Assembly: GCA_910589305.1 (NCBI GenBank)
Contig: CAJUTV010000007.1
Span: forward strand, 5,242 to 69,241
Reading direction: 5' to 3'
Length of the DNA: 64,000 nucleotides
Source: an uncultured Lachnospira sp.
GTDB lineage: Bacteria; Bacillota; Clostridia; Lachnospirales; Lachnospiraceae
Below the pieces are notes generated by a model, which had not been told where the DNA came from, did not search any database, and was given only the letters and a program-made list of their open reading frames with translations. Every line of letters begins with the position of its first letter. Position 1 is the stretch's first letter. Both the position numbers and the translations under genes were made by a program. Below are positions 19,499-27,920 of this stretch, piece after piece.

Positions 19499-20521
19499 TT
19501 ATTTTACATTTGCATTATTTATAGACAATACACTTTCTAATAATTTTTTTACATATCGATACATACCACTCGTTGTTATCTTGCTTATAAAATCTTTATC
19601 TACAGCATTTTCGCCTTCTGGCAGACGTACTTTTTCTATAACCTTAATCATTGAATCCACGCCCATACTATAATAATAAGATTCCAATGTACTAATTTTT
19701 CTACAAGACAAATAATCATTTTTTATAGGCATATATACCACATTACAACATTCCATAAGTCTCCATGACTGTCTTATTGCTGTCGATATATCTAGTACAA
19801 TAATTTCATATCCTCCGCCTTTTCCTACACATTCTATAAATCCAACAATATCTTCTATTTCCATAAAAGAAATATCTTCTGCACAAATGACAGGCGTAAT
19901 ATAATCTATTCCTTCACAACAATGAATTGTGCTGCTAATCTTTTCGTAGGATTGTTGTTTCCCTTGTCTATAATAGTAAAATGCATCAGATAGCGTTGTT
20001 CCATTTTCTGAGGTAAGAATTTCATCTAACCCAGAAAATTCTTCAAGATTCATATATAAAACTTTATATTTTTCTGATATTACTTTTGCAATATTTAACG
20101 CAAACGCTGTTCTTTGTTCTACATAAACTGGTGAATATATACCTATAATTTCACGAAAATCGAGTTTTCCTCTTGCCTGCAATTTACTGTTTTCAATTAC
20201 TTTTTTAAATATTTTATCAATGGATTGATATCTAAATATTTCAACTGTATTTTCACCATATATACACGAATCTTCAGCTACAAATGAATTTTCTGTTAAT
20301 ACATAAAGCTGTCCTTTAAATAATTTTTCCAAGTCTTTAAAATATCCATTTTGACTTATAACCATTACGGCAGGATTATTATCTAATAAATATTTTTTTA
20401 ATTCTTCTCTGTCTGTAAATAACAATACACCAAAACTTGACTCTGCCCGTTCACTAAACCCACTTAATAATTTTCTGGCATATACCTCATTACTATCATA
20501 TATAATGCAGGTATTATTCAA
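19499..20521 (-). CDS. TadZ/CpaE-like protein with degenerate P-loop
   Basis: 340 residues. Layout as TadZ/CpaE: an N-terminal receiver-like domain (~1-100) and a MinD/ParA-like ATPase fold (~123-340). The Walker A region at 126-140 reads GIYSPVYVEQRTAFA and lacks the signature Lys and the GKT/S core, so ATP hydrolysis is doubtful. VLYMNLEEFSGLDEIL and YEIIVLDIST keep the later strands of the fold. TadZ places the assembly machine in the cell. The gene overlaps the end of the upstream peptidase gene by 8 bases. Confidence 0.75.
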   Translation of the reverse strand: MNNTCIIYDSNEVYARKLLSGFSERAESSFGVLLFTDREELKKYLLDNNPAVMVISQNGYFKDLEKLFKGQLYVLTENSFVAEDSCIYGENTVEIFRYQSIDKIFKKVIENSKLQARGKLDFREIIGIYSPVYVEQRTAFALNIAKVISEKYKVLYMNLEEFSGLDEILTSENGTTLSDAFYYYRQGKQQSYEKISSTIHCCEGIDYITPVICAEDISFMEIEDIVGFIECVGKGGGYEIIVLDISTAIRQSWRLMECCNVVYMPIKNDYLSCRKISTLESYYYSMGVDSMIKVIEKVRLPEGENAVDKDFISKITTSGMYRYVKKLLESVLSINNANVK

Positions 20522-21026
20522 ATAAAACCACCTCCTGCCAACACACTTTTAACATCCCTAAAACAACTCCTGCTGCAATTGCAAGACTATAGTGCATAAT
20601 ATGTACGTTCATTCCATATTTGCTCATATTCTCACATCTTTTTAACACCATTCCCAATATTCCTAAAATTCCTCCTGATATTAAAGAATATAACAATACA
20701 TATTTAACAAGCTCTATCCCGCCTAATAAGCCTATCACCCCCATTAACTTAACATCTCCAGCACCTACTGCTTTAAACACATACATCATAAACATTCCAA
20801 AAAATCCAGCCAAAAGACCTAAAATTGAATCTTTTATCCATATATCAATTGATGACAAAAAGTCCTTCTTTATAACGATTCCATATAAAAGATATATTCC
20901 AAAATATACGGCTGTTATCATTACTCCAAAAGCTATTATTTTGTTTGATATCTTGTACCTCAAAAGGTCATCATAAACTGCCATTAAAACAATGATAGTT
21001 ATCAGTTCCATAGTGATAATATTCAT
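20514..21026 (-). CDS. Prepilin peptidase (A24, TadV/CpaA-like), first gene of the tad operon
   Basis: 170 residues, about six hydrophobic helices. Catalytic aspartates are expected at the Asp19/Asp20 pair (AVYDDLLRYKISN) and at Asp91 in VGAGDVKLMG, the canonical GxGD motif. It should cleave the Flp prepilin and the pseudopilins. ATG follows an in-frame stop directly; AAAGGAG lies 15 nt upstream, a long spacing. The tad operon begins here and runs to 10922. Confidence 0.85.
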   Translation of the reverse strand: MNIITMELITIIVLMAVYDDLLRYKISNKIIAFGVMITAVYFGIYLLYGIVIKKDFLSSIDIWIKDSILGLLAGFFGMFMMYVFKAVGAGDVKLMGVIGLLGGIELVKYVLLYSLISGGILGILGMVLKRCENMSKYGMNVHIMHYSLAIAAGVVLGMLKVCWQEVVLFE

Positions 21027-21076
21027 TTAAAACTACTAAAATCTCCTTTCCAAAATTTGTATAAAATAAAAATAAT

Positions 21077-21106
21077 TTGACTATAATTAAAATAAATCAC
21101 TATATG
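21077..21106 (+). promoter_or_regulatory. Candidate sigma-A promoter for the DUF2508 gene
   Basis: TTGACT (21077-21082) and TATATG (21101-21106) with an 18-nt spacer, 30 bases before the start codon in the divergent intergenic space between the tad operon and this gene. Confidence 0.5.
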
Positions 21107-21135
21107 CAAGAATTATATAGAAATGAGGTTTAATT

Positions 21136-21354
21136 ATGGGATTAATAAAAAAGAAATCACCGCCAGCTACTTACAATGAAAAATATCTGAGGGACGAAAT
21201 AAAAATGACTCAAAATGCAATCAACATTGCATATTCAAACTTCAATAATGCAACAGACCCAGACTTAATTGACTGTTACATTTATCAGCTGAACTCTGAG
21301 CAAAAAAGATACAAATATCTAATTGAAAAAGCTCGCGAATGTGGAACTTTATAA
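21136..21354 (+). CDS. DUF2508 (YaaL-like) small protein
   Basis: 72 residues. YLRDEIKMTQNAINIAYSNF followed by NATDPDLIDCYIYQLNSEQKRYKYL matches the DUF2508 pattern, in which TDPDLID is nearly invariant. The family is small, soluble, helical and of unknown function, usually near recR/bofA in Firmicutes; here it is not. GAGG lies at a normal distance before the ATG. It is divergent from the tad operon. Confidence 0.8.
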   Translation: MGLIKKKSPPATYNEKYLRDEIKMTQNAINIAYSNFNNATDPDLIDCYIYQLNSEQKRYKYLIEKARECGTL

Positions 21355-21486
21355 ATCGATAAAATGCACTGTACTTTTTATATACTTGTTATTTATGATG
21401 TATTGTGTTAGAATAATAACATATTCATTTTTGTATGTCAATACTAAAAATTTATTTTTTATACATTTATTTACTTATATTAATTT

Positions 21487-21516
21487 CAAGCAGTTATTTG
21501 CAATTTGCTTTGCTAG
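21487..21516 (+). repeat. Dispersed ~30-bp repeat, copy 1
   Basis: CAAGCAGTTATTTGCAATTT followed by GCTTTGCTAG. Closely related copies lie at 57946 (plus strand) and 47495-47518 (minus strand); all three are intergenic. Confidence 0.55.
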
Positions 21517-21663
21517 TTGTTTATAGCCTCATTAAACATATTTAATTCTTTCCTGATGAGGTTAAATCATTCTTTTATAAATTTATAACCACAAATGTTT
21601 ATCAATAAAATTTATTTTTATAAAAGTAAACTAACTATTTGATTATATTTTTATATGTGAGAA

Positions 21664-21708
21664 AATGCCAATAAACTCTGAATTTTCAGAATGTATTGGC
21701 ATTTTTTA
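21664..21708 (+). terminator. Strong intrinsic terminator
   Basis: AATGCCAATA (21664-21673) pairs with TATTGGCATT, an inner CTGAA/TTCAG extends the fold, and TTTTTT follows. It lies 310 bases after the DUF2508 stop codon, so either that transcript is long or another RNA ends here. Confidence 0.75.
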
Positions 21709-21886
21709 TTTTAAAAAATATCTTATATTCCATAATATTTATTAATACAAAAATATAAAATAACTATATTTTATAATATCAATTTAAAAATTTTATCATT
21801 TTAAAAATATTCATTAATGGTTTTTGACTAAAGAAAAAATAAGAACAAAAATTTTCAAATGAGAATAAGAATATAAGGCATAAAAC

Positions 21887-21920
21887 AGGCAGATGCCCAA
21901 ATAACGAATCTGTCTTTTTA
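21887..21920 (+). terminator. Terminator-like hairpin
   Basis: AGGCAGAT pairs with ATCTGTCT (one G-U) across a 13-nt loop and is followed by TTTT. No gene on this strand ends nearby, so it may close an unannotated small RNA. Confidence 0.45.
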
Positions 21921-22123
21921 AATTATTAATAATATAACCTCTACAAAAAGCTAATATCCTATATGAAAAAATCATATTAATTTTAAATAATAGAAAAGCA
22001 AGGAAAAAAAGATTCCTTTGGGCAAAGCGGATTAATGAGGTTAAATTTTAATAAAATAATGGTATTCCAGAAAACAATCTATTTAAGTAAATATTTTTTC
22101 ATTACAATTTAAAAATATAAAAT

Positions 22124-22158
22124 ACAAAAAACCCCTTGAAAGAATACTCTCAAGGGGT
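22124..22158 (-). terminator. Intrinsic terminator of the rplM-rpsI operon
   Basis: ACCCCTTGA (22131-22139) pairs with TCAAGGGGT (22150-22158); read leftward the stem is followed by TTTTTTGTATTTT, 28 bases after the rpsI stop codon. Confidence 0.9.
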
Positions 22159-22185
22159 TTATAACATCTTTTATTCTGTATATAA

Positions 22186-22590
22186 TTATCTCTTTGAAAA
22201 CTGTGGAGCGCGTCTTGCCGCCTTTAAACCATACTTCTTTCTCTCTTTCATACGAGAATCTCTTGTAAGGAAACCAGCCTTCTTAAGGGATGGACGATAC
22301 TCGTCTGAATCAACTTCAAGAAGTGCTCGAGAGATACCATGTCTGATAGCACCTGCTTGACCAGTATATCCACCGCCATGTACATTGACAATAACATCAT
22401 ACTTATCAATTGTCTGTGTAAGTACTAATGGCTGCTTAACTACAACCTTCAATGTCTCAAGACCAAAGTAATCATCAATGCTTCTCTTATTTATCGTTAT
22501 TGTACCATTACCTGGTACTAAATATACTCTAGCAATACTGCTTTTTCTTCTACCAGTTCCATAGAACTTTCCGTTTGCCTTTTTAGCCAC
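22186..22590 (-). CDS. rpsI: 30S ribosomal protein S9
   Basis: 134 residues. GTGRRKSSIARVYLVPGNG near the N-terminus and the C-terminal KKYGLKAARRAPQFSKR tail, which reaches the P-site tRNA, are diagnostic. Starts with GTG at 22590 behind AAGGAGG. Co-transcribed with rplM 27 bases upstream, the standard bacterial pair, and followed by a strong terminator. Confidence 0.97.
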   Translation of the reverse strand: MAKKANGKFYGTGRRKSSIARVYLVPGNGTITINKRSIDDYFGLETLKVVVKQPLVLTQTIDKYDVIVNVHGGGYTGQAGAIRHGISRALLEVDSDEYRPSLKKAGFLTRDSRMKERKKYGLKAARRAPQFSKR

Positions 22591-22617
22591 TGTTATTTCC
22601 TCCTTAATAGTTCTTGA

Positions 22618-23046
22618 TTAAAACTTTAATACTTCTGGCTTCTGAGCTGCTTGTTCATGGTCTGGACCAGCATATACATGAAGCTTTTTGTACATTTTTC
22701 TTCCCAAAGGTCCCTTTGGTAACATTCCCTTAACAGCAAGTTCAACAACTCTCTCTGGCTTCTTTGCCAACATCTCTTTGAGTGTTGTCTCTTTCATACC
22801 GCCAACATAACCTGAGTGATTATAGTAAACCTTTTGGTCAAGCTTCTTGCCTGAAACTCGAATCTTACTTGCATTGATAACAATTACATTATCGCCGCAA
22901 TCCATATGAGGAGTAAAAGTAGGCTTGTTCTTTCCTCTTAATATAGCCGCAACCTGTGATGCCAAACGGCCTAGTGTATAATCTGCAGCATCAACAACAT
23001 ACCATTTTCTTTCAATGCTTGATGCAGTAGCCATGTAAGTTTTCAT
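22618..23046 (-). CDS. rplM: 50S ribosomal protein L13
   Basis: 142 residues, normal length. KWYVVDAADYTLGRLASQVA, GDNVIVINA and the C-terminal AVKGMLPKGPLGRKMYKKL segments identify it. ATG at 23046 follows AGGAGG; an open extension upstream is leader sequence. First gene of the L13-S9 operon, with its own promoter and a ~170-nt leader. Confidence 0.97.
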   Translation of the reverse strand: MKTYMATASSIERKWYVVDAADYTLGRLASQVAAILRGKNKPTFTPHMDCGDNVIVINASKIRVSGKKLDQKVYYNHSGYVGGMKETTLKEMLAKKPERVVELAVKGMLPKGPLGRKMYKKLHVYAGPDHEQAAQKPEVLKF

Positions 23047-23217
23047 TGGTTTTCCTCCTGAAATAATCTTAAAAATCAAACATATTTATTACTGGTTACC
23101 AAATGTCCAAAAGCAACCATATTAAAATTGATATTTTTATTATAAATGTTTCTTCGGGGCTGGCAAAACATTTAATACTGGTAAATATTCAACTGGGCGT
23201 ACTTTTCCACGCCACAT
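23047..23217 (-). promoter_or_regulatory. Structured 5' leader of rplM-rpsI (L13-leader-like)
   Basis: About 170 nt between the promoter and rplM. A GGCGT/ACGCC hairpin (23196-23213) follows the start site and a GGTT/GGTAACC pairing lies nearer the gene. Firmicutes L13 operons are known to carry an autoregulatory leader (L13 leader family); membership here is inferred from position and hairpins only. Confidence 0.5.
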
Positions 23218-23223
23218 TTTGAA

Positions 23224-23252
23224 ATTATATAACACACAACCACGCGTGTCAA
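23224..23252 (-). promoter_or_regulatory. Sigma-A promoter of rplM-rpsI
   Basis: Consensus TTGACA (23252-23247) and TATAAT (23229-23224) with exactly 17 nt between them, reading toward rplM. Confidence 0.9.
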
Positions 23253-23300
23253 TAAAAATCAGTAAATTTCTGTAATAAAAGATTAAAAATATTTATCTCT

Positions 23301-24068
23301 TTATTTATTACACAATTTTATCTCCATTAATGTTAGTCCTTGTGGCGGAGCTGTCTGTCCGGCGGCACAGCGTTCCTTTTTTTCTAACATATCAGCAACA
23401 TACTGCGGCAAAAATTGACCTTTTCCTACTTGTACTAGAGTTCCTGCTATAATTCTTACCATATTATAAAGAAAGCCATTGCCTGTAACACTAATTTTTA
23501 CCAGATATGTATCATCTAATACAGCATTGACGCTTTCTGTTAAAATTTTAATGGAATAAATTGTTCTAACAGTATGTTCTGCTTGTGTTCGTACACAACA
23601 AAAACTTTTAAAATCATGTTCTCCAATTAAAAAGGCTGCTGCTTGTCTCATAGCCTCTATATTAAGATTTCCTCTTACATGCCATGCACAATTATGAAAT
23701 TGCGGCAGTTCTATTTTTGATTGTAAAATAACATACTCATATGTTTTTATTGTATCGCAATGTCTTGGATGAAAATCAACAGCCACTTCACATGAATAAA
23801 GCACTCTAATCTCTGGCGGAAGCCATCTATTGATTGTATATAAAAATCTATCTGGCGGAATTGTTGACTGTGTATCAAAAACAGCAATATTGCCATAAGC
23901 ATGAACGCCTGCATCGGTTCGGCTTGCACCTATCACCTGTATATTTTCACCTGTAGCCGCATAAATGGCTTTATTTAACTCTCCTTCTATTGTAGGAGCA
24001 TTGGGCTGAATCTGCCACCCGCTATAAGAAGTCCCATCATATGCTACTGTCAACATGATACGTTTCAT
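23301..24068 (-). CDS. truA: tRNA pseudouridine(38-40) synthase TruA
   Basis: 255 residues. YDGTSYSGWQIQPNAPTIEGEL at the N-terminus and SRTDAGVHA with the catalytic Asp52 identify TruA; FLYNMVRIIAGTL is the conserved C-terminal core. It converts U38-U40 in the tRNA anticodon arm. GGGGAAAAA precedes the ATG. It follows the ECF transporter genes, the usual Firmicutes arrangement, with rplM next. Confidence 0.95.
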   Translation of the reverse strand: MKRIMLTVAYDGTSYSGWQIQPNAPTIEGELNKAIYAATGENIQVIGASRTDAGVHAYGNIAVFDTQSTIPPDRFLYTINRWLPPEIRVLYSCEVAVDFHPRHCDTIKTYEYVILQSKIELPQFHNCAWHVRGNLNIEAMRQAAAFLIGEHDFKSFCCVRTQAEHTVRTIYSIKILTESVNAVLDDTYLVKISVTGNGFLYNMVRIIAGTLVQVGKGQFLPQYVADMLEKKERCAAGQTAPPQGLTLMEIKLCNK

Positions 24069-24256
24069 TTTTTCCCCATTTCTGCACTATTTTTGCACAA
24101 TGAATTAATTTTTTAACAACTTTCTATCCAATAATATACAAAAACAAATCAAATACTATTTTTTGCTGACTTCTCCCACTACCTGTAAAAATAAAAAACT
24201 TTGCCATTTTACTTAAAATGAATCGATTTTACAAACCTTTCATATTGTAAAGCTTA

Positions 24257-25057
24257 TCACAGAAAAATATTTATTACAATAACTATAATAAGATATACTG
24301 TCAATATTAAATAACCAACATAATCATTTTTGTGATATGTCAAAGGCTTCATTTTCGTTCTTCCCTGTGAGCCATGATAGCATCTTGCCTCCATTGCCAT
24401 TGCTAACTCATTTGCCCTTCTAAACGCTGACACAAACAACGGAACTAAAATCGGTATCATTGCCTTTGCGCGTTTAAGCACATTGCCCTGCTCAAAATTA
24501 GCACCCCTTGCCATCTGTGCTTTCATAATTTTATCAGTCTCATCAATTAGTATAGGTATAAATCTCAATGCAATTGACATCATCATTGATATTTCATGTA
24601 CAGGAACTTTAATTTTCTTCAAAAATCCCATACTTTTTTCTAAACCATCTGTCAAATGGTTTGGTGTTGTAGTAAGTGTCATAATAGAAGAACCCATAAT
24701 CAGATATATCAGTCTTACCACCATAAATACAGCCTGATAAATTCCCTCTTTTGTTATTGTAAGCTTCCAAACTTGTACAACAACTTCCCCATCTGTTAAA
24801 AAAAGATTAAATGCAGCACTTATAATAATAATAATCAGAATTGCTTTTAATCCTTTTACAATGAATTTTAATGGTACTTTTGATATCTTTATAATTGTCA
24901 ACAAAAATATGGTAATAAACAGATAAGCCCATATGCTTTTTCCTGCAAACAATGATATAATAAATACAAATGTCCCCATTAATTTCACTCTAGGGTCTAA
25001 TCCATGTATTAGAGAATCTGTCTGATAATATTGCCCAATGGTTATATCTCGAATCAT
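24257..25057 (-). CDS. ecfT: ECF transporter transmembrane subunit EcfT
   Basis: 266 residues. Several hydrophobic helices and a cytoplasmic coupling region with the family's two Ala-Arg-Gly-type motifs: MKAQMARGANF and AMAMEARCYHG. HGLDPRVKLMGT at the start is also typical. It couples the two ATPases to interchangeable vitamin-binding S proteins. ATG at 25057 follows AAAGGA; the open frame upstream is not conserved. Separated from ecfA2 by 188 bases that contain a short hairpin (25222-25236). Confidence 0.92.
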   Translation of the reverse strand: MIRDITIGQYYQTDSLIHGLDPRVKLMGTFVFIISLFAGKSIWAYLFITIFLLTIIKISKVPLKFIVKGLKAILIIIIISAAFNLFLTDGEVVVQVWKLTITKEGIYQAVFMVVRLIYLIMGSSIMTLTTTPNHLTDGLEKSMGFLKKIKVPVHEISMMMSIALRFIPILIDETDKIMKAQMARGANFEQGNVLKRAKAMIPILVPLFVSAFRRANELAMAMEARCYHGSQGRTKMKPLTYHKNDYVGYLILTVYLIIVIVINIFL

Positions 25058-25244
25058 GTTTATCCTTTCTTGACATGCTCTTATGTCCAAAAATATATAA
25101 CAATTCAGCCACGCCTTTTCCAAAGAAATCTATAGCTTTTTACTCTTAAAACAATGCTTGCTTATAATCTGATTAACACTTTATAACATTTTTTATAAAC
25201 AAGTCAAACACTCAAAACAGACCTTCCTGATAAGGTTAAATTCA

Positions 25245-26096
25245 TTATATTTTTCCCAACGCTTTTAATATAGAATTTTTTGCATCTTCTATCGTAATAG
25301 CAGAAGTATCTACATCAAGTCCTGTCTGCTTTAAATCCTGCATAATATAGGTTACTTGTGGAGCTGAAAGCCCTATATTTTCCAATTCTTTATAATGTGC
25401 AAACACTTCTCTTGGCGTTCCATCATATGTCAAAACTCCATCATTCATCACCATAATTCGACTGACATAATTTGCGACATCTTCCATACTATGTGACACT
25501 AAAAGAACAGTAATGCCCATCTCATCATGCAGTTTTTTTACACAATTTAATATCTCATCTCTTCCCTTTGGGTCTAGTCCAGCCGTTGGTTCATCAAGAA
25601 TCAGCACTTCTGGTTTCATTGCAAGAACACCTGCAATGGCTACACGTCTTTTTTGTCCGCCTGACAAATCAAAAGGAGATTGATAATACAAACGCTCATC
25701 TAGTCCAACAAGCCGCAACGCCTCAAATGCCCGCAGTTCCACTTCTTTTCTCGACAAGCCAAGATTTTTAGGTCCAAAACATACATCTTTAAATATATCG
25801 GTTTCAAATAACTGATGTTCAGGATATTGAAATACAAGACCTACCTTACTTCTCAATAGATTCATATTGTAATCTTTATCGTATATATCTTGTCCATTAT
25901 AATAAATCGTGCCTTTTGTTGCCTTTACCAATCCGTTTAAATGCTGTATCAATGTTGATTTTCCTGAACCAGTATGCCCTATCAATCCGATAAATTCTCC
26001 ATCTTTTATCACACAGCTTAGATTTCGTATAGCATGTTTTTCAAACCCTGTTCCTATCTCATAGGTATAATCAATTTTATCAATAATGATAGGCAT
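25245..26096 (-). CDS. ecfA2: ECF transporter ATPase EcfA2
   Basis: 283 residues. Walker A GHTGSGKST, Q-loop VFQYPEHQLFE, signature LSGGQKRRVAIAG and Walker B VLILDEPTAGLDP are intact. The start ATG at 26096 lies one base after the ecfA1 stop, with GGAGGTG upstream inside ecfA1. It forms a heterodimer with EcfA1 that energises vitamin or metal uptake through EcfT and separate S subunits. Confidence 0.95.
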   Translation of the reverse strand: MPIIIDKIDYTYEIGTGFEKHAIRNLSCVIKDGEFIGLIGHTGSGKSTLIQHLNGLVKATKGTIYYNGQDIYDKDYNMNLLRSKVGLVFQYPEHQLFETDIFKDVCFGPKNLGLSRKEVELRAFEALRLVGLDERLYYQSPFDLSGGQKRRVAIAGVLAMKPEVLILDEPTAGLDPKGRDEILNCVKKLHDEMGITVLLVSHSMEDVANYVSRIMVMNDGVLTYDGTPREVFAHYKELENIGLSAPQVTYIMQDLKQTGLDVDTSAITIEDAKNSILKALGKI

Positions 26097-26097
26097 G

Positions 26098-26949
26098 TTA
26101 CACACCTCCTGCAAGAGCTTTTATCAACTCTTCTCTAGTCAATATACCCAGTGGAATGTCAAGCCCTGATTTGCGCAGTTCATATGCTAATTCTGTAACT
26201 TGAGGCACATCAAGTCTTAACTTTTTTAATTGTTCTACCTGTGAAAAAATGTCTCGTGGTTTACCTTCCATAACAACTTTACCTTTATCCATCACAAACA
26301 CTTTATCTGCATGGATAACTTCTTCCATATAATGTGTGATTAATACAATAGTGACGCCCTCTTTTTTATTAAGCTGTGTTATAACATTTAAAATATCTTG
26401 TCTGCCCAATGGATCTAACATAGCCGTCGGTTCATCTAAAATAATACATTTAGGCTTCATTGCCACAATTCCTGCAATCGCTACACGCTGTTTTTGTCCG
26501 CCCGATAATTTATTTGGTGAGGCATTGCGATATTGGTACATGCCCACCGCTTTTAAACTGTCTTCTACTCTTGTCCATATATCTTTTGTTGGAATACCAA
26601 TATTTTCTGGTCCAAATCCTACTTCTTCATCGACAAGTGTGCATACAATTTGATTATCTGGATTTTGAAAAACCATTCCAGCCGTTTGACGCACATCAAG
26701 CACTTTATCTTCGTCCGACGTATCCATGCCATCAACCCACAATGTTCCCTCTGTTGGTGTAAGAAGCGCATTGATATGTTTAGCAAAAGTAGATTTACCT
26801 GAACCATTATGTCCTAATATCGCAATAAAATCACCCTTTTGAATATCAAGATTAACATTATCAACCGCCGTGATGATTCCCTCAACATTGCCTTCTTCAT
26901 CTCTTTGAATATACTCAAATGTTACATCTCTTGCTTTTATAATACCCAT
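26098..26949 (-). CDS. ecfA1: ECF transporter ATPase EcfA1
   Basis: 283 residues. Walker A GHNGSGKST, Q-loop VFQNPDNQIVC, signature LSGGQKQRVAIAG and Walker B CIILDEPTAMLDP are intact. First gene of the ecfA1-ecfA2-ecfT-truA run behind rplQ, but separated from rplQ by a terminator. The start codon at 26949 has no good Shine-Dalgarno next to it; see the leader entry. Confidence 0.95.
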   Translation of the reverse strand: MGIIKARDVTFEYIQRDEEGNVEGIITAVDNVNLDIQKGDFIAILGHNGSGKSTFAKHINALLTPTEGTLWVDGMDTSDEDKVLDVRQTAGMVFQNPDNQIVCTLVDEEVGFGPENIGIPTKDIWTRVEDSLKAVGMYQYRNASPNKLSGGQKQRVAIAGIVAMKPKCIILDEPTAMLDPLGRQDILNVITQLNKKEGVTIVLITHYMEEVIHADKVFVMDKGKVVMEGKPRDIFSQVEQLKKLRLDVPQVTELAYELRKSGLDIPLGILTREELIKALAGGV

Positions 26950-27072
26950 ATTTACTGCCGCTCAAAATATAAACAAATGTACCCTATATTAAGACGTAAA
27001 AAATGTTTATAAATATTTTTATTGTTTTAATATATATAATTTTGGATACTTTTCTAAGCAGCGCGCTCCTTT
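26950..27072 (-). promoter_or_regulatory. ecfA1 leader with distant Shine-Dalgarno and possible loop-out helix
   Basis: AAAGGAG stands at 27072-27066, far from the ATG at 26949. Just after it GCTGCT (27062-27057) can pair with GGCAGT (26959-26954, two G-U ends), which would leave 7 nt between Shine-Dalgarno and start. Inside the loop a second helix is possible between 27004-27019 and 26964-26975 (TAAACA/TGTTTA and AAAATA/TATTTT). The rest of the 344-base gap to rplQ holds the alpha-operon terminator and no gene; a hydrophobic 78-residue plus-strand frame is unconvincing. Confidence 0.4.
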
Positions 27073-27235
27073 CTTTTTTTAGTACTTGTACTTTCTTTCA
27101 AGTTCTTCATAAAACAAACAAGATTTGTTTTAAACTTGCTGATAGATTAAATTTTCTTATTTTACTAAAAATATTACAAATAACTCTTATCAATTTATTT
27201 TATAAACTTATTGATACATTGCTATTTGCTATTTT

Positions 27236-27275
27236 ATAAAAAAGCGTGGATATTGAGCTAATTCAATATCCACGC
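27236..27275 (-). terminator. Intrinsic terminator of the alpha operon
   Basis: Perfect 13-bp stem GCGTGGATATTGA / TCAATATCCACGC (27244-27256 and 27263-27275) with a 6-nt loop, followed leftward by TTTTTTTATA, 19 bases after the rplQ stop. Confidence 0.93.
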
Positions 27276-27293
27276 ACAGAGTACTTTTCTATA

Positions 27294-27830
27294 TTATACC
27301 AACTCAAGAAGCACTTCCATTGCTGCATCGCCTTTTCTTAAACCAATCTTAACAATCCTTGTATAACCACCCTTGCGGTCAGCATATTTAGGTGCGATTT
27401 CATCAAACATTTTGTTTGTAAGGTCAACAACCTTTGTGTTTCTCTTTCTTCCAGCCTTTTCTTCTGGAACTTCTGTTACCTTGTAAAGAACTTTATCCAT
27501 CTGCTTTCTTGCATGAAGCTTAGAAGGCTTATCTTTCTTGATTTCTTTTTCAACAGTCTCATATACAGTTACTTTTTTGCCATCAACAACTTCCTTAACT
27601 CTCTTGCCTTCGCTGTCTTTTTTAGCAACTTTTGCTGTAACAGTAACGGTTTCAAAATTATCTTTTTCCTTAATAGCCATTGTTATAAGTTTCTCAGCTT
27701 GCTTTTGAACCTCTTTTGCTCTGGCCTGTGTAGTAACGATTTTTCCATTTTGAATCAGTGCTGTTACCTGATTTCTAAGTAAAGCTTTTCTCTGGGCAGA
27801 AGTTCTGCCAAGTTTTCTATACTTTGCCAT
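27294..27830 (-). CDS. rplQ: 50S ribosomal protein L17 with an internal insertion
   Basis: 178 residues against the usual ~115-130. The N-terminal KLGRTSAQRKALLRNQVTAL and the C-terminal GGYTRIVKIGLRKGDAA are standard. Between residues ~58 and ~125 a Lys/Glu/Val-rich insert (DSEGKRVKEVVDGKKVTVYE and onward) interrupts the fold, as seen in other Lachnospiraceae. Last gene of the alpha operon, GGAGG upstream. Confidence 0.95.
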   Translation of the reverse strand: MAKYRKLGRTSAQRKALLRNQVTALIQNGKIVTTQARAKEVQKQAEKLITMAIKEKDNFETVTVTAKVAKKDSEGKRVKEVVDGKKVTVYETVEKEIKKDKPSKLHARKQMDKVLYKVTEVPEEKAGRKRNTKVVDLTNKMFDEIAPKYADRKGGYTRIVKIGLRKGDAAMEVLLELV

Positions 27831-27920
27831 TTTGTACTATCCTCCATATCCTACGAACATACAAGCGCATTCGGTCTTACTGTATGCCGCGTTCTATATA
27901 TGATTATTTTAAATTTAACT

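Larger units (their letters stand above)
21355..22123. other. 770-base AT-rich non-coding region
   Basis: No convincing gene. Small open frames here lack ribosome-binding sites and family features. The region holds a dispersed repeat copy at 21487, a clear rightward terminator at 21664 and a second terminator-like hairpin at 21887-21920. Short text CTGATGAGGTTAAATCATT near 21552 recurs in similar form near 25226 and 22034. A small RNA between 21710 and 21920 is possible but unproved. Confidence 0.5.

Noticed and set aside
21323..21526. 67-residue plus-strand ORF after the DUF2508 gene
   Set aside because: It overlaps the DUF2508 end, has no Shine-Dalgarno, and its text is AT-rich Phe/Ile/Tyr noise that includes a dispersed repeat.
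27003..27239. Hydrophobic 78-residue plus-strand ORF
   Set aside because: No ribosome-binding site, AT-driven composition, and it overlaps the ecfA1 leader and promoter space.
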